Shown here: positions 50,401 to 63,905 of the stretch, piece after piece
Layout: every line of letters starts with the position of its first letter
Position numbering within the stretch: position 1 is the first letter of the stretch
Source: Limanda limanda
Taxonomy: Eukaryota > Chordata > Actinopteri > Pleuronectiformes > Pleuronectidae
Assembly (NCBI RefSeq): GCF_963576545.1
Contig: NW_026870579.1
Span: forward strand, 496,001-560,000
DNA length: 64,000 nt
Direction: 5' to 3'
Translations under genes and position numbers: made by a program
Notes under the pieces: model-generated
What the model was told of the DNA's origin: nothing
Seen by the model: only the letters and a program-made list of their open reading frames with translations
Database searches by the model: none

Positions 50401-53017
50401 CAATCGATCCGCAGGACCCAAATTATTCCAGATGCAACCACTTTCCAAGTCTCTCCGACCTTCACAAAAAAAGTTATTCAAGAATATCTCTTTCTCCTAT
50501 GTGCTTTCATCCCTAACCCTAACCCTAACCCTTCCGAAAGTCGGAGAAGCTCAAGGATGGTACCGATCGATGCGCGCTACCCCATTTAGTGGGGGTAGAG
50601 CCTACTTGCAAGTCTCTCCGACCTTCACAAAAAAAGTTATTCAAGAATATCTCTTTCTCCTATGTGCTTTCATCATTAACCCTAACCCTAACCCTTCCGA
50701 AAGTCGGAGAAGCTCAAGGATGGTACCGATCGATGCGCGCTACCCCATTTAGTGGGGGTAGAGCCTACTTGCAAGTCTCTCCGACCTTCACAAAAAAAGT
50801 TATTCAAGAATATCTCTTTCTCCTATGTGCTTTCATCCCTAACCCTAACCCTAACCCTTCCGAAAGTCGTAGAAGCTCAAGGATGGTACCGATCGATGCG
50901 CGCTACCCCATTTAGTGGGGGTAGAGCCTACTTGCAAGTCTCTCCGACCTTCACAAAAAAAGTTATTCAAGAATATCTCTTTCTCCTATGTGCTTTCATC
51001 CCTAACCCTAACCCTAACCCTTCCAAAAGTCGGAGAAGCTCAAGGATGGTACCGATCGATGTGCGCTACCCCATTTAGTGGGGGTAGAGCCTACTTGTAT
51101 GTCTCTCCGACCTTCACAAAAAAAGTTATTCAAGAATATCTCCTCAGATTTGGGGCAATTTCGTCGGTCGACCTCTTCCGAAGGTCGTACAAGCTCGGGG
51201 ATGGTACCAATCGATCCGCAGGACCCAAATTATTCCAGATGCAACCACTTTCCAAGTCTCTCCGACCTTCACAAAAAAAGTTATTCAAGAATATCTCTTT
51301 CTCCTATGTGCTTTCATCCCTAACCCTAACCCTAACCCTTCCAGAAGTCGGAGAAGCTCAAGGATGGTACCGATCGATGCGCGCTACCCCATTTAGTGGG
51401 GGTAGAGCCTACTTGCAAGTCTCTCCGACCTTCACAAAAAAAGTTATTCAAGAATATCTCTTTCTCCTATGTGCTTTCATCATTAACCCTAACCCTAACC
51501 CTTCCGAAAGTCGGAGAAGCTCAAGGATGGTACCGATCGATGCGCGCTACCCCATTTAGTGGGGGTAGAGCCTACTTGCAAGTCTCTCCGACCTTCACAA
51601 AAAAAGTTATTCAAGAATATCTCTTTCTCCTATGTGCTTTCATCCCTAACCCTAACCCTAACCCTTCCGAAAGTCGTAGAAGCTCAAGGATGGTACCGAT
51701 CGATGCGCGCTACCCCATTTAGTGGGGGTAGAGCCTACTTGCAAGTCTCTCCGACCTTCACAAAAAAAGTTATTCAAGAATATCTCTTTCTCCTATGTGC
51801 TTTCATCCCTAACCCTAACCCTAACCCTTCCAAAAGTCGGAGAAGCTCAAGGATGGTACCGATCGATGTGCGCTACCCCATTTAGTGGGGGTAGAGCCTA
51901 CTTGTATGTCTCTCCGACCTTCACAAAAAAAGTTATTCAAGAATATCTCCTCAGATTTGGGGGAATTTCGTCGGTCGACCTCTTCCGAAGGTCGTACAAG
52001 CTCGGGGATGGTACCAATCGATCCGCAGGACCCAAATTAGTCCAGATGCAACCACTTTTCAAGTCTCTCCGACCTTCACAAAAAAAGTTATTCAAGAATA
52101 TCTCTTTCTCCTATGTGCTTTCATCCCTAACCCTAACCCTAACCCTTCCGAAAGTCGGAGAAGCTCAAGGATGGTACCGATCGATGCGCGCAACCCCATT
52201 TAGTGGGGGTAGAGCCTACTTGCAAGTCTCTCCGACCTTCACAAAAAAAGTTATTCAAGAATATCTCCTCAGATTTGGGGGAATTTCGTCGGTCGACCTC
52301 TTCCGAAGGTCGTACAAGCTCGGGGATGGTACCAATCGATCCGCAGGACCCAAATTAGTCCAGATGCAACCACTTTACAAGTCTTTCCGACCTTCACAAA
52401 AAAAGTTATTCAAGAATATCTCTTTCTCCTATGTGCTTTCATCCCTAACCCTAACCCTTCCGAAAGTCGGAGAAGCTCAAGGATGGTACCGATCGATGCG
52501 CGCTACCCCATTTAGTGGGGGTAGAGCCTACTTGCAAGTCTCTCCGACCTTCACAAAAAAAGTTATTCAAGAATATCTCTTTCTCCTATGTGCTTTCATC
52601 CCTAACCCTAACCCTAACCCTTCCGAAAGTCGGAGAAGCTCAAAGATGGTACCGATCGATGCGCGCAACCCCATTTAGTGGGGGTAGAGCCTACTTGCAA
52701 GTCTCTCCGACCTTCACAAAAAAAGTTATTCAAGAATATCTCCTCAGATTTGGGGGAATTTCGTCGGTCGACCTCTTCCGAAGGTCGTACAAGCTCGGGG
52801 ATGGTACCAATCGATCCGCAGGACCCAAATTAGTCCAGATGCAACCACTTTCCAAGTCTCTCCGACCTTCACAAAAAAAGTTATTCAAGAATATCTCTTT
52901 CTCCTATGTGCTTTCATCCCTAACCCTAACCCTAACCCTTCCGAAAGTCGGAGAAGCTCAAGGATGGTACCGATCGATGCGCGCTACCCCATTTAGTGGG
53001 GGTAGAGCCTACTTGCA
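41488..53017 (+). repeat. 36-monomer, 5.76-kb higher-order repeat, two tandem copies
   Basis: Copy 1 is 41488-47249 (5762 bp) and copy 2 is 47250-53017 (5768 bp). Copy 1 has 22 full A, three short A and 11 B; copy 2 differs by one full-for-short A, which accounts for the 6 bp. Shared private variants include CATTAACCC in the tract (41.87, 44.91, 45.72 kb and again at +5762), TTGTATGTC at the A/B junction, GGGGCAATT in B near 45393 and 51155, CCAGAAGTCGG near 45579 and 51341, GTCTTTCC near 46614 and 52382, and CAAAGATGG near 46872 and 52640. The copies look almost identical, so they are the youngest large duplication here or an assembly duplication. Confidence 0.9.
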
Positions 53018-55106
53018 AGTCTCTCCGACCTTCACAAAAAAAGTTATTCAAGAATATCTCTTTCTCCTATGTGCTTTCATCCCTAACCCTAACCCTAACC
53101 CTTCCGAAAGTCGGAGAAGCTCAAGGATGGTACCGATCGATGCGCGCTACCCCATTTAGTGGGGGTAGAGCCTACTTGCAAGTCTCTCCGACCTTCACAA
53201 AAAAAGTTATTCAAGAATATCTCTTTCTCCTATGTGCTTTCATCCCTAACCCTAACCCTAACCCTTCCGAAAGTCGGAGAAGCTCAAGGATGGAACCGAT
53301 CGATGCGCGCTACCCCATTTAGTGGGGGTAGAGCCTACTTGCAAGTCTCTCCGACCTTCACAAAAAAAGTTATTCAAGAATATCTCCTCAGATTTGGGGG
53401 AATTTCGTCGGTCGACCTCTTTCGAAGGTCGTACAAGCTCGGGGATGGTACCAATCGATCCGCAGGACCCAAATTAGTCCAGATGCAACCACTTTCCAAG
53501 TCTCTCCGACCTTCACAAAAAAAGTTATTCAAGAATATCTCTTTCTCCTATGTGCTTTCATCCCTAACCCTAACCCTAACCCTTCCGAAAGTCGGAGAAG
53601 CTCAAGGATGGTACCGATCGATGCGCGCTACCCCATTTAGTGGGGGTAGAGCCTACTTGCAAGTCTCTCCGACCTTCACAAAAAAAGTTATTCAAGAATA
53701 TCTCTTTCTCCTATGTGCTTTCAGCCCTAACCCTAACCCTAACCCTTCCGAAAGTCGTAGAAGCTCAAGGATGGTACCGATCGATGCGCGCTACCCCATT
53801 TAGTGGGGGTAGAGCCTACTTGCAAGTCTCTCCGACCTTCACAAAAAAAGTTATTCAAGAATATCTCTTTCTCCTATGTGCTTTCATCCCTAACCCTAAC
53901 CCTAACCCTTCCAAAAGTCGGAGAAGCTCAAGGATGGTACCGATCGATGCGCGCTACCCCATTTAGTGGGGGTAGAGCCTACTTGCATGTCTCTCCGACC
54001 TTCACAAAAAAAGTTATTCAAGAATATCTCCTCAGATTTGGGGGAATTTCGTCGGTCGACCTCTTCCGAAGGTCGTACAAGCTCGGGGATGGTACCAATC
54101 GATCCGCAGGACCCAAATTAGTCCAGATGCAACCACTTTCCAAGTCTCTCCGACCTTCACAAAAAAAGTTATTCAAGAATATCTCTTTCTCCTATGTGCT
54201 TTCATCCCTAACCCTAACCCTTCCGAAAGTCGGAGAAGCTCAAGGATGGTACCGATCGATGCGCGCAACCCCATTTAGTGGGGGTAGAGCCTACTTGCAA
54301 GTCTCTCCGACCTTCACAAAAAAAGTTATTCAAGAATATCTCCTCAGATTTGGGGGAATTTCGTCGGTCGACCTCTTCCGAAGGTCGTACAAGCTCGGGG
54401 ATGGTACCAATCGATCCGCAGGACCCAAATTATTCCAGATGCAACCACTTTCCAAGTCTCTCCGACCTTCACAAAAAAAGTTATTCAAGAATATCTCTTT
54501 CTCCTATGTGCTTTCATCCCTAACCCTAACCCTAACCCTTCCGAAAGTCGGAGAAGCTCAAGGATGGTACCGATCGATGCGCGCTACCCCATTTAGTGGG
54601 GGTAGAGCCTACTTGCAAGTCTCTCCGACCTTCACAAAAAAAGTTATTCAAGAATATCTCTTTCTCCTATGTGCTTTCATCCCTAACCCTAACCCTAACC
54701 CTTCCGAAAGTCGTAGAAGCTCAAGGATGGTACCGATCGATGCGCGCTACCCCATTTAGTGGGGGTAGAGCCTACTTGCAAGTCTCTCCGACCTTCACAA
54801 AAAAAGTTATTCAAGAATATCTCTTTCTCCTATGTGCTTTCATCCCTAACCCTAACCCTAACCCTTCCAAAAGTCGGAGAAGCTCAAGGATGGTACCGAT
54901 CGATGTGCGCTACCCCATTTAGTGGGGGTAGAGCCTACTTGCAAGTCTCTCCGACCTTCACAAAAAAAGTTATTCAAGAATATCTCTTTCTCCTATGTGC
55001 TTTCATCCCTAACCCTAACCCTAACCCTTCCGAAAGTCGGAGAAGCTCAAGGATGGTACCGATCGATGCGCGCAACCCCATTTAGTGGGGGTAGAGCCTA
55101 CTTGCA

Positions 55107-57356
55107 AGTCTCTCCGACCTTCACAAAAAAAGTTATTCAAGAATATCTCCTCAGATTTGGGGGAATTTCGTCGGTCGACCTCTTCCGAAGGTCGTACAAG
55201 CTCGGGGATGGTACCAATCGATCCGCAGGACCCAAATTATTCCAGATGCAACCACTTTCCAAGTCTCTCCGACCTTCACAAAAAAAGTTATTCAAGAATA
55301 TCTCTTTCTCCTATGTGCTTTCATCCCTAACCCTAACCCTAACCCTTCCGAAAGTCGGAGAAGCTCAAGGATAGTACCGATCGATGCGCGCTACCCCATT
55401 TAGTGGGGGTAGAGCCTACTTGCAAGTCTCTCCGACCTTCACAAAAAAAGTTATTCAAGAATATCTCTTTCTCCTATGTGCTTTCATCCCTAACCCTAAC
55501 CCTAACCCTTCCGAAAGTCGGAGAAGCTCAAGGATGGTACCGATCGATGCGCGCTACCCCATTTAGTGGGGGTAGAGCCTACTTGCAAGTCTCTCCGACC
55601 TTCACAAAAAAAGTTATTCAAGAATATCTCTTTCTCCTATGTGCTTTCATCCCTAACCCTAACCCTAACCCTTCCGAAAGTCGTAGAAGCTCAAGGATGG
55701 TACCGATCGATGCGCGCTACCCCATTTAGTGGGGGTAGAGCCTACTTGCAAGTCTCTCCGACCTTCACAAAAAAAGTTATTCAAGAATATCTCTTTCTCC
55801 TATGTGCTTTCATCCCTAACCCTAACCCTAACCCTTCCAAAAGTCGGAGAAGCTCAAGGATGGTACCGATCGATGTGCGCTACCCCATTTAGTGGGGGTA
55901 GAGCCTACTTGCATGTCTCTCCGACCTTCACAAAAAAAGTTATTCAAGAATATCTCCTCAGATTTGGGGGAATTTCGTCGGTCGACCTCTTCCGAAGGTC
56001 GTACAAGCTCGGGGATGGTACCAATCGATCCGCAGGACCCAAATTAGTCCAGATGCAACCACTTTTCAAGTCTCTCCGACCTTCACAAAAAAAGTTATTC
56101 AAGAATATCTCTTTCTCCTATGTGCTTTCATCCCTAACCCTAACCCTAACCCTTCCGAAAGTCGGAGAAGCTCAAGGATGGTACCGATCGATGCGCGCAA
56201 CCCCATTTAGTGGGGGTAGAGCCTACTTGCAAGTCTCTCCGACCTTCACAAAAAAAGTTATTCAAGAATATCTCCTCAGATTTGGGGGAATTTCGTCGGT
56301 CGACCTCTTCCGAAGGTCGTACAAGCTCGGGGATGGTACCAATCGATCCGCAGGACCCAAATTATTCCAGATGCAACCACTTTCCAAGTCTCTCCGACCT
56401 TCACAAAAAAAGTTATTCAAGAATATCTCTTTCTCCTATGTGCTTTCATCCCTAACCCTAACCCTAACCCTTCCGAAAGTCGGAGAAGCTCAAGGATAGT
56501 ACCGATCGATGCGCGCTACCCCATTTAGTGGGGGTAGAGCCTACTTGCAAGTCTCTCCGACCTTCACAAAAAAAGTTATTCAAGAATATCTCTTTCTCCT
56601 ATGTGCTTTCATCCCTAACCCTAACCCTAACCCTTCCGAAAGTCGGAGAAGCTCAAGGATGGTACCGATCGATGCGCGCTACCCCATTTAGTGGGGGTAG
56701 AGCCTACTTGCAAGTCTCTCCGACCTTCACAAAAAAAGTTATTCAAGAATATCTCTTTCTCCTATGTGCTTTCATCCCTAACCCTAACCCTAACCCTTCC
56801 GAAAGTCGTAGAAGCTCAAGGATGGTACCGATCGATGCGCGCTACCCCATTTAGTGGGGGTAGAGCCTACTTGCAAGTCTCTCCGACCTTCACAAAAAAA
56901 GTTATTCAAGAATATCTCTTTCTCCTATGTGCTTTCATCCCTAACCCTAACCCTAACCCTTCCAAAAGTCGGAGAAGCTCAAGGATGGTACCGATCGATG
57001 TGCGCTACCCCATTTAGTGGGGGTAGAGCCTACTTGCATGTCTCTCCGACCTTCACAAAAAAAGTTATTCAAGAATATCTCCTCAGATTTGGGGGAATTT
57101 CGTCGGTCGACCTCTTCCGAAGGTCGTACAAGCTCGGGGATGGTACCAATCGATCCGCAGGACCCAAATTAGTCCAGATGCAACCACTTTTCAAGTCTCT
57201 CCGACCTTCACAAAAAAAGTTATTCAAGAATATCTCTTTCTCCTATGTGCTTTCATCCCTAACCCTAACCCTAACCCTTCCGAAAGTCGGAGAAGCTCAA
57301 GGATGGTACCGATCGATGCGCGCAACCCCATTTAGTGGGGGTAGAGCCTACTTGCA
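55107..57356 (+). repeat. 1125-bp tandem duplication, two copies
   Basis: Copies 55107-56231 and 56232-57356 have the order B, A, A, A, A, B, A. GGATAGTACC near 55372 and 56497 and the TTATTCC form of B at 55240 and 56365 mark both, 1125 bp apart. The GGATAG change also creates an in-frame stop in the spurious reading frame. Confidence 0.85.
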
Positions 57357-58624
57357 AGTCTCTCCGACCTTCACAAAAAAAGTTATTCAAGAATATCTCC
57401 TCAGATTTGGGGGAATTTCGTCGGTCGACCTCTTCCGAAGGTCGTACAAGCTCGGGGATGGTACCAATCGATCCGCAGGACCCAAATTAGTCCAGATGCA
57501 ACCACTTTACAAGTCTCTCCGACCTTCACAAAAAAAGTTATTCAAGAATATCTCTTTCTCCTATGTGCTTTCATCCCTAACCCTAACCCTTCCGAAAGTC
57601 GGAGAAGCTCAAGGATGGTACCGATCGATGCGCGCTACCCCATTTAGTGGGGGTAGAGCCTACTTGCAAGTCTCTCCGACCTTCACAAAAAAAGTTATTC
57701 AAGAATATCTCTTTCTCCTATGTGCTTTCATCCCTAACCCTAACCCTAACCCTTCCGAAAGTCGGAGAAGCTCAAGGATGGTACCGATCGATGCGCGCAA
57801 CCCCATTTAGTGGGGGTAGAGCCTACTTGCAAGTCTCTCCGACCTTCACAAAAAAAGTTATTCAAGAATATCTCCTCAGATTTGGGGGAATTTCGTCGGT
57901 CGACCTCTTCCGAAGGTCGTACAAGCTCGGGGATGGTACCAATCGATCCGCAGGACCCAAATTAGTCCAGATGCAACCACTTTCCAAGTCTCTCCGACCT
58001 TCACAAAAAAAGTTATTCAAGAATATCTCTTTCTCCTATGTGCTTTCATCCCTAACCCTAACCCTAACCCTTCCGAAAGTCGGAGAAGCTCAAGGATGGT
58101 ACCGATCGATGCGCGCAACCCCATTTAGTGGGGGTAGAGCCTACTTGCAAGTCTCTCCGACCTTCACAAAAAAAGTTATTCAAGAATATCTCCTCAGATT
58201 TGGGGGAATTTCGTCGGTCGACCTCTTCCGAAGGTCGTACAAGCTCGGGGATGGTACCAATCGATCCGCAGGACCCAAATTAGTCCAGATGCAACCACTT
58301 TACAAGTCTCTCCGACCTTCACAAAAAAAGTTATTCAAGAATATCTCTTTCTCCTATGTGCTTTCATCCCTAACCCTAACCCTTCCGAAAGTCGGAGAAG
58401 CTCAAGGATGGTACCGATCGATGCGCGCTACCCCATTTAGTGGGGGTAGAGCCTACTTGCAAGTCTCTCCGACCTTCACAAAAAAAGTTATTCAAGAATA
58501 TCTCTTTCTCCTATGTGCTTTCATCCCTAACCCTAACCCTAACCCTTCCGAAAGTCGGAGAAGCTCAAGGATGGTACCGATCGATGCGCGCAACCCCATT
58601 TAGTGGGGGTAGAGCCTACTTGCA
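57039..58624 (+). repeat. 793-bp tandem duplication, two copies
   Basis: Bases 57039-57831 and 57832-58624 each read B, A, B, shortA, A. The CTTTACAAG end of the second B and the GCGCAACC end of the last A are shared. The first B differs between copies (CTTTTCAAG versus CTTTCCAAG), so exchange was probably followed by mutation or came from offset parents. Confidence 0.75.
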
Positions 58625-59741
58625 AGTCTCTCCGACCTTCACAAAAAAAGTTATTCAAGAATATCTCCTCAGATTTGGGGGAATTTCGTCGGTCGACCTC
58701 TTCCGAAGGTCGTACAAGCTCGGGGATGGTACCAATCGATCCGCAGGACCCAAATTAGTCCAGATGCAACCACTTTCCAAGTCTCTCCGACCTTCACAAA
58801 AAAAGTTATTCAAGAATATCTCTTTCTCCTATGTGCTTTCATCCCTAACCCTAACCCTAACCCTTCCGAAAGTCGGAGAAGCTCAAGGATGGTACCGATC
58901 GATGCGCGCTACCCCATTTAGTGGGGGTAGAGCCTACTTGCAAGTCTCTCCGACCTTCACAAAAAAAGTTATTCAAGAATATCTCTTTCTCCTATGTGCT
59001 TTCATCCCTAACCCTAACCCTAACCCTTCCAAAAGTCGGAGAAGCTCAAGGATGGTACCGATCGATGCGCGCTACCCCATTTAGTGGGGGTAGAGCCTAC
59101 TTGCATGTCTCTCCGACCTTCACAAAAAAAGTTATTCAAGAATATCTCCTCAGATTTGGGGGAATTTCGTCGGTCGACCTCTTCCGAAGGTCGTACAAGC
59201 TCGGGGATGGTACCAATCGATCTGCAGGACCCAAATTAGTCCAGATGCAACCACTTTCCAAGTCTCTCCGACCTTCACAAAAAAAGTTATTCAAGAATAT
59301 CTCTTTCTCCTATGTGCTTTCATCCCTAACCCTAACCCTAACCCTTCCGAAAGTCGGAGAAGCTCAAGGATGGTACCGATCGATGCGCGCAACCCCATTT
59401 AGTGGGGGTAGAGCCTACTTGCAAGTCTCTCCGACCTTCACAATAAAAGTTATTCAAGAATATCTCCTCAGATTTGGGGGAATTTCGTCGGTCGACCTCT
59501 TCCGAAGGTCGTACAAGCTCGGGGATGGTACCAATCGATCCGCAGGACCCAAATTATTCCAGATGCAACCACTTTCCAAGTCTCTCCGACCTTCACAAAA
59601 AAAGTTATTCAAGAATATCTCTTTCTCCTATGTGCTTTCATCCCTAACCCTAACCCTAACCCTTCCGAAAGTCGGAGAAGCTCAAGGATGGTACCGATCG
59701 ATGCGCGCTACCCCATTTAGTGGGGGTAGAGCCTACTTGCA

Positions 59742-62700
59742 AGTCTCTCCGACCTTCACAAAAAAAGTTATTCAAGAATATCTCTTTCTCCTATGTGCTT
59801 TCATCCCTAACCCTAACCCTAACCCTTCCGAAAGTCGGAGAAGCTCAAGGATGGTACCGATCGATGCGCGCTACCCCATTTAGTGGGGGTAGAGCCTACT
59901 TGCAAGTCTCTCCGACCTTCACAAAAAAAGTTATTCAAGAATATCTCTTTCTCCTATGTGCTTTCATCCCTAACCCTAACCCTAACCCTTCCGAAAGTCG
60001 TAGAAGCTCAAGGATGGTACCGATCGATGCGCGCTACCCCATTTAGTGGGGGTAGAGCCTACTTGCAAGTCTCTCCGACCTTCACAAAAAAAGTTATTCA
60101 AGAATATCTCTTTCTCCTATGTGCTTTCATCCCTAACCCTAACCCTAACCCTTCCAAAAGTCGGAGAAGCTCAAGGATGGTACCGATCGATGTGCGCTAC
60201 CCCATTTAGTGGGGGTAGAGCCTACTTGCATGTCTCTCCGACCTTCACAAAAAAAGTTATTCAAGAATATCTCCTCAGATTTGGGGGAATTTCGTCGGTC
60301 GACCTCTTCCGAAGGTCGTACAAGCTCGGGGATGGTACCAATCGATCCGCAGGACCCAAATTAGTCCAGATGCAACCACTTTTCAAGTCTCTCCGACCTT
60401 CACAAAAAAAGTTATTCAAGAATATCTCTTTCTCCTATGTGCTTTCATCCCTAACCCTAACCCTAACCCTTCCGAAAGTCGGAGAAGCTCAAGGATGGTA
60501 CCGATCGATGCGCGCAACCCCATTTAGTGGGGGTAGAGCCTACTTGCAAGTCTCTCCGACCTTCACAAAAAAAGTTATTCAAGAATATCTCCTCAGATTT
60601 GGGGGAATTTCGTCGGTCGACCTCTTCCGAAGGTCGTACAAGCTCGGGGATGGTACCAATCGATCCGCAGGACCCAAATTAGTCCAGATGCAACCACTTT
60701 ACAAGTCTCTCCGACCTTCACAAAAAAAGTTATTCAAGAATATCTCTTTCTCCTATGTGCTTTCATCCCTAACCCTAACCCTTCCGAAAGTCGGAGAAGC
60801 TCAAGGATGGTACCGATCGATGCGCGCTACCCCATTTAGTGGGGGTAGAGCCTACTTGCAAGTCTCTCCGACCTTCACAAAAAAAGTTATTCAAGAATAT
60901 CTCTTTCTCCTATGTGCTTTCATCCCTAACCCTAACCCTAACCCTTCCGAAAGTCGGAGAAGCTCAAGGATGGTACCGATCGATGCGCGCAACCCCATTT
61001 AGTGGGGGTAGAGCCTACTTGCAAGTCTCTCCGACCTTCACAAAAAAAGTTATTCAAGAATATCTCCTCAGATTTGGGGGAATTTCGTCGGTCGACCTCT
61101 TCCGAAGGTCGTACAAGCTCGGGGATGGTACCAATCGATCCGCAGGACCCAAATTAGTCCAGATGCAACCACTTTCCAAGTCTCTCCGACCTTCAAAAAA
61201 AAAGTTATTCAAGAATATCTCTTTCTCCTATGTGCTTTCATCCCTAACCCTAACCCTAACCCTTCCGAAAGTCGGAGAAGCTCAAGGATGGTACCGATCG
61301 ATGCGCGCTACCCCATTTAGTGGGGGTAGAGCCTACTTGCAAGTCTCTCCGACCTTCACAAAAAAAGTTATTCAAGAATATCTCTTTCTCCTATGTGCTT
61401 TCATCCCTAACCCTAACCCTAACCCTTCCGAAAGTCGGAGAAGCTCAAGGATGGTACCGATCGATGCGCGCTACCCCATTTAGTGGGGGTAGAGCCTACT
61501 TGCAAGTCTCTCCGACCTTCACAAAAAAAGTTATTCAAGAATATCTCTTTCTCCTATGTGCTTTCATCCCTAACCCTAACCCTAACCCTTCCGAAAGTCG
61601 TAGAAGCTCAAGGATGGTACCGATCGATGCGCGCTACCCCATTTAGTGGGGGTAGAGCCTACTTGCAAGTCTCTCCGACCTTCACAAAAAAAGTTATTCA
61701 AGAATATCTCTTTCTCCTATGTGCTTTCATCCCTAACCCTAACCCTAACCCTTCCAAAAGTCGGAGAAGCTCAAGGATGGTACCGATCGATGTGCGCTAC
61801 CCCATTTAGTGGGGGTAGAGCCTACTTGCATGTCTCTCCGACCTTCACAAAAAAAGTTATTCAAGAATATCTCCTCAGATTTGGGGGAATTTCGTCGGTC
61901 GACCTCTTCCGAAGGTCGTACAAGCTCGGGGATGGTACCAATCGATCCGCAGGACCCAAATTAGTCCAGATGCAACCACTTTTCAAGTCTCTCCGACCTT
62001 CACAAAAAAAGTTATTCAAGAATATCTCTTTCTCCTATGTGCTTTCATCCCTAACCCTAACCCTAACCCTTCCGAAAGTCGGAGAAGCTCAAGGATGGTA
62101 CCGATCGATGCGCGCAACCCCATTTAGTGGGGGTAGAGCCTACTTGCAAGTCTCTCCGACCTTCACAAAAAAAGTTATTCAAGAATATCTCCTCAGATTT
62201 GGGGGAATTTCGTCGGTCGACCTCTTCCGAAGGTCGTACAAGCTCGGGGATGGTACCAATCGATCCGCAGGACCCAAATTAGTCCAGATGCAACCACTTT
62301 ACAAGTCTCTCCGACCTTCACAAAAAAAGTTATTCAAGAATATCTCTTTCTCCTATGTGCTTTCATCCCTAACCCTAACCCTTCCGAAAGTCGGAGAAGC
62401 TCAAGGATGGTACCGATCGATGCGCGCTACCCCATTTAGTGGGGGTAGAGCCTACTTGCAAGTCTCTCCGACCTTCACAAAAAAAGTTATTCAAGAATAT
62501 CTCTTTCTCCTATGTGCTTTCATCCCTAACCCTAACCCTAACCCTTCCGAAAGTCGGAGAAGCTCAAGGATGGTACCGATCGATGCGCGCAACCCCATTT
62601 AGTGGGGGTAGAGCCTACTTGCAAGTCTCTCCGACCTTCACAAAAAAAGTTATTCAAGAATATCTCCTCAGATTTGGGGGAATTTCGTCGGTCGACCTCT

Positions 62701-62935
62701 TCCGAAGGTCGTACAAGCTCGGGGATGGTACCAATCGATCCGCAGGACCCAAATTAGTCCAGATGCAACCACTTTCCAAGTCTCTCCGACCTTCAAAAAA
62801 AAAGTTATTCAAGAATATCTCTTTCTCCTATGTGCTTTCATCCCTAACCCTAACCCTTCCGAAAGTCGGAGAAGCTCAAGGATGGTACCGATCGATGCGC
62901 GCTACCCCATTTAGTGGGGGTAGAGCCTACTTGCA
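59742..62935 (+). repeat. 1600-bp tandem duplication, two copies (second 1594 bp)
   Basis: Copies 59742-61341 and 61342-62935 are ten monomers each: A, A, A, B, A, B, shortA, A, B, A. A private CTTCAAAAAAAAAG change in the core (about 61193 and 62793) is 1600 bp apart. The last A of copy 2 lost one TAACCC hexamer, giving 1594 bp. That places a hexamer loss after the duplication. Confidence 0.87.
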
Positions 62936-63905
62936 AGTCTCTCCGACCTTCACAAAAAAAGTTATTCAAGAATATCTCTTTCTCCTATGTGCTTTCATCC
63001 CTAACCCTAACCCTAACCCTTCCGAAAGTCGGAGAAGCTCAAGGATGGTACCGATCGATGCGCGCTACCCCATTTAGTGGGGGTAGAGCCTACTTGCAAG
63101 TCTCTCCGACCTTCACAAAAAAAGTTATTCAAGAATATCTCTTTCTCCTATGTGCTTTCATCCCTAACCCTAACCCTAACCCTTCCGAAAGTCGGAGAAG
63201 CTCAAGGATGGAACTGATCGATGCGCGCTACCCCATTTAGTGGGGGTAGAGCCTACTTGCAAGTCTCTCCGACCTTCACAAAAAAAGTTATTCAAGAATA
63301 TCTCCTCAGATTTGGGGGAATTTCGTCGGTCGACCTCTTCCGAAGGTCGTACAAGCTCGGGGATGGTACCAATCGATCCGCAGGACCCAAATTAGTCCAG
63401 ATGCAACCACTTTCCAAGTCTCTCCGACCTTCACAAAAAAAGTTATTCAAGAATATCTCTTTCTCCTATGTGCTTTCATCCCTAACCCTAACCCTAACCC
63501 TTCCGAAAGTCGGAGAAGCTCAAGGATGGTACCGATCGATGCGCGCTACCCCATTTAGTGGGGGTAGAGCCTACTTGCAAGTCTCTCCGACCTTCACAAA
63601 AAAAGTTATTCAAGAATATCTCTTTCTCCTATGTGCTTTCAGCCCTAACCCTAACCCTAACCCTTCTGAAAGTCGTAGAAGCTCAAGGATGGTACCGATC
63701 GATGCGCGCTACCCCATTTAGTGGGGGTAGAGCCTACTTGCAAGTCTCTCCGACCTTCACAAAAAAAGTTATTCAAGAATATCTCTTTCTCCTATGTGCT
63801 TTCATCCCTAACCCTAACCCTAACCCTTCCAAAAGTCGGAGAAGCTCAAGGATGGTACCGATCGATGCGCGCTACCCCATTTAGTGGGGGTAGAGCCTAC
63901 TTGCA

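Larger units (their letters stand above)
37475..63579 (+). repeat. Long-range superrepeat: 16187-bp block followed by a related 9918-bp block
   Basis: The variant CTTTCAGCCC begins at 37531, 53718 and 63636 and is each time in the same local context: after an A-B-A stretch and before the CCAAAAG monomer and a GCATGTC junction. It divides the right half into block 37475-53661 and block 53662-63579, with a third beginning near 63580. Bases about 37.5-40.7 kb match about 53.7-56.8 kb apart from one missing A and one hexamer. The first block contains the 5.76-kb duplication, which would explain most of its extra 6269 bp. That explanation is inference from monomer order, not from an alignment. Confidence 0.65.

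Noticed and set aside
58..63884. Many overlapping plus-strand open reading frames of 60 to 632 codons
   Set aside because: All are translations of the satellite. Their ends are set by A-A junctions and TAACCC phase, they overlap in different frames, and they mostly use a GTG start inside the GTGGGGGTAGAGCC motif. No domain, signal peptide or gene context is present.
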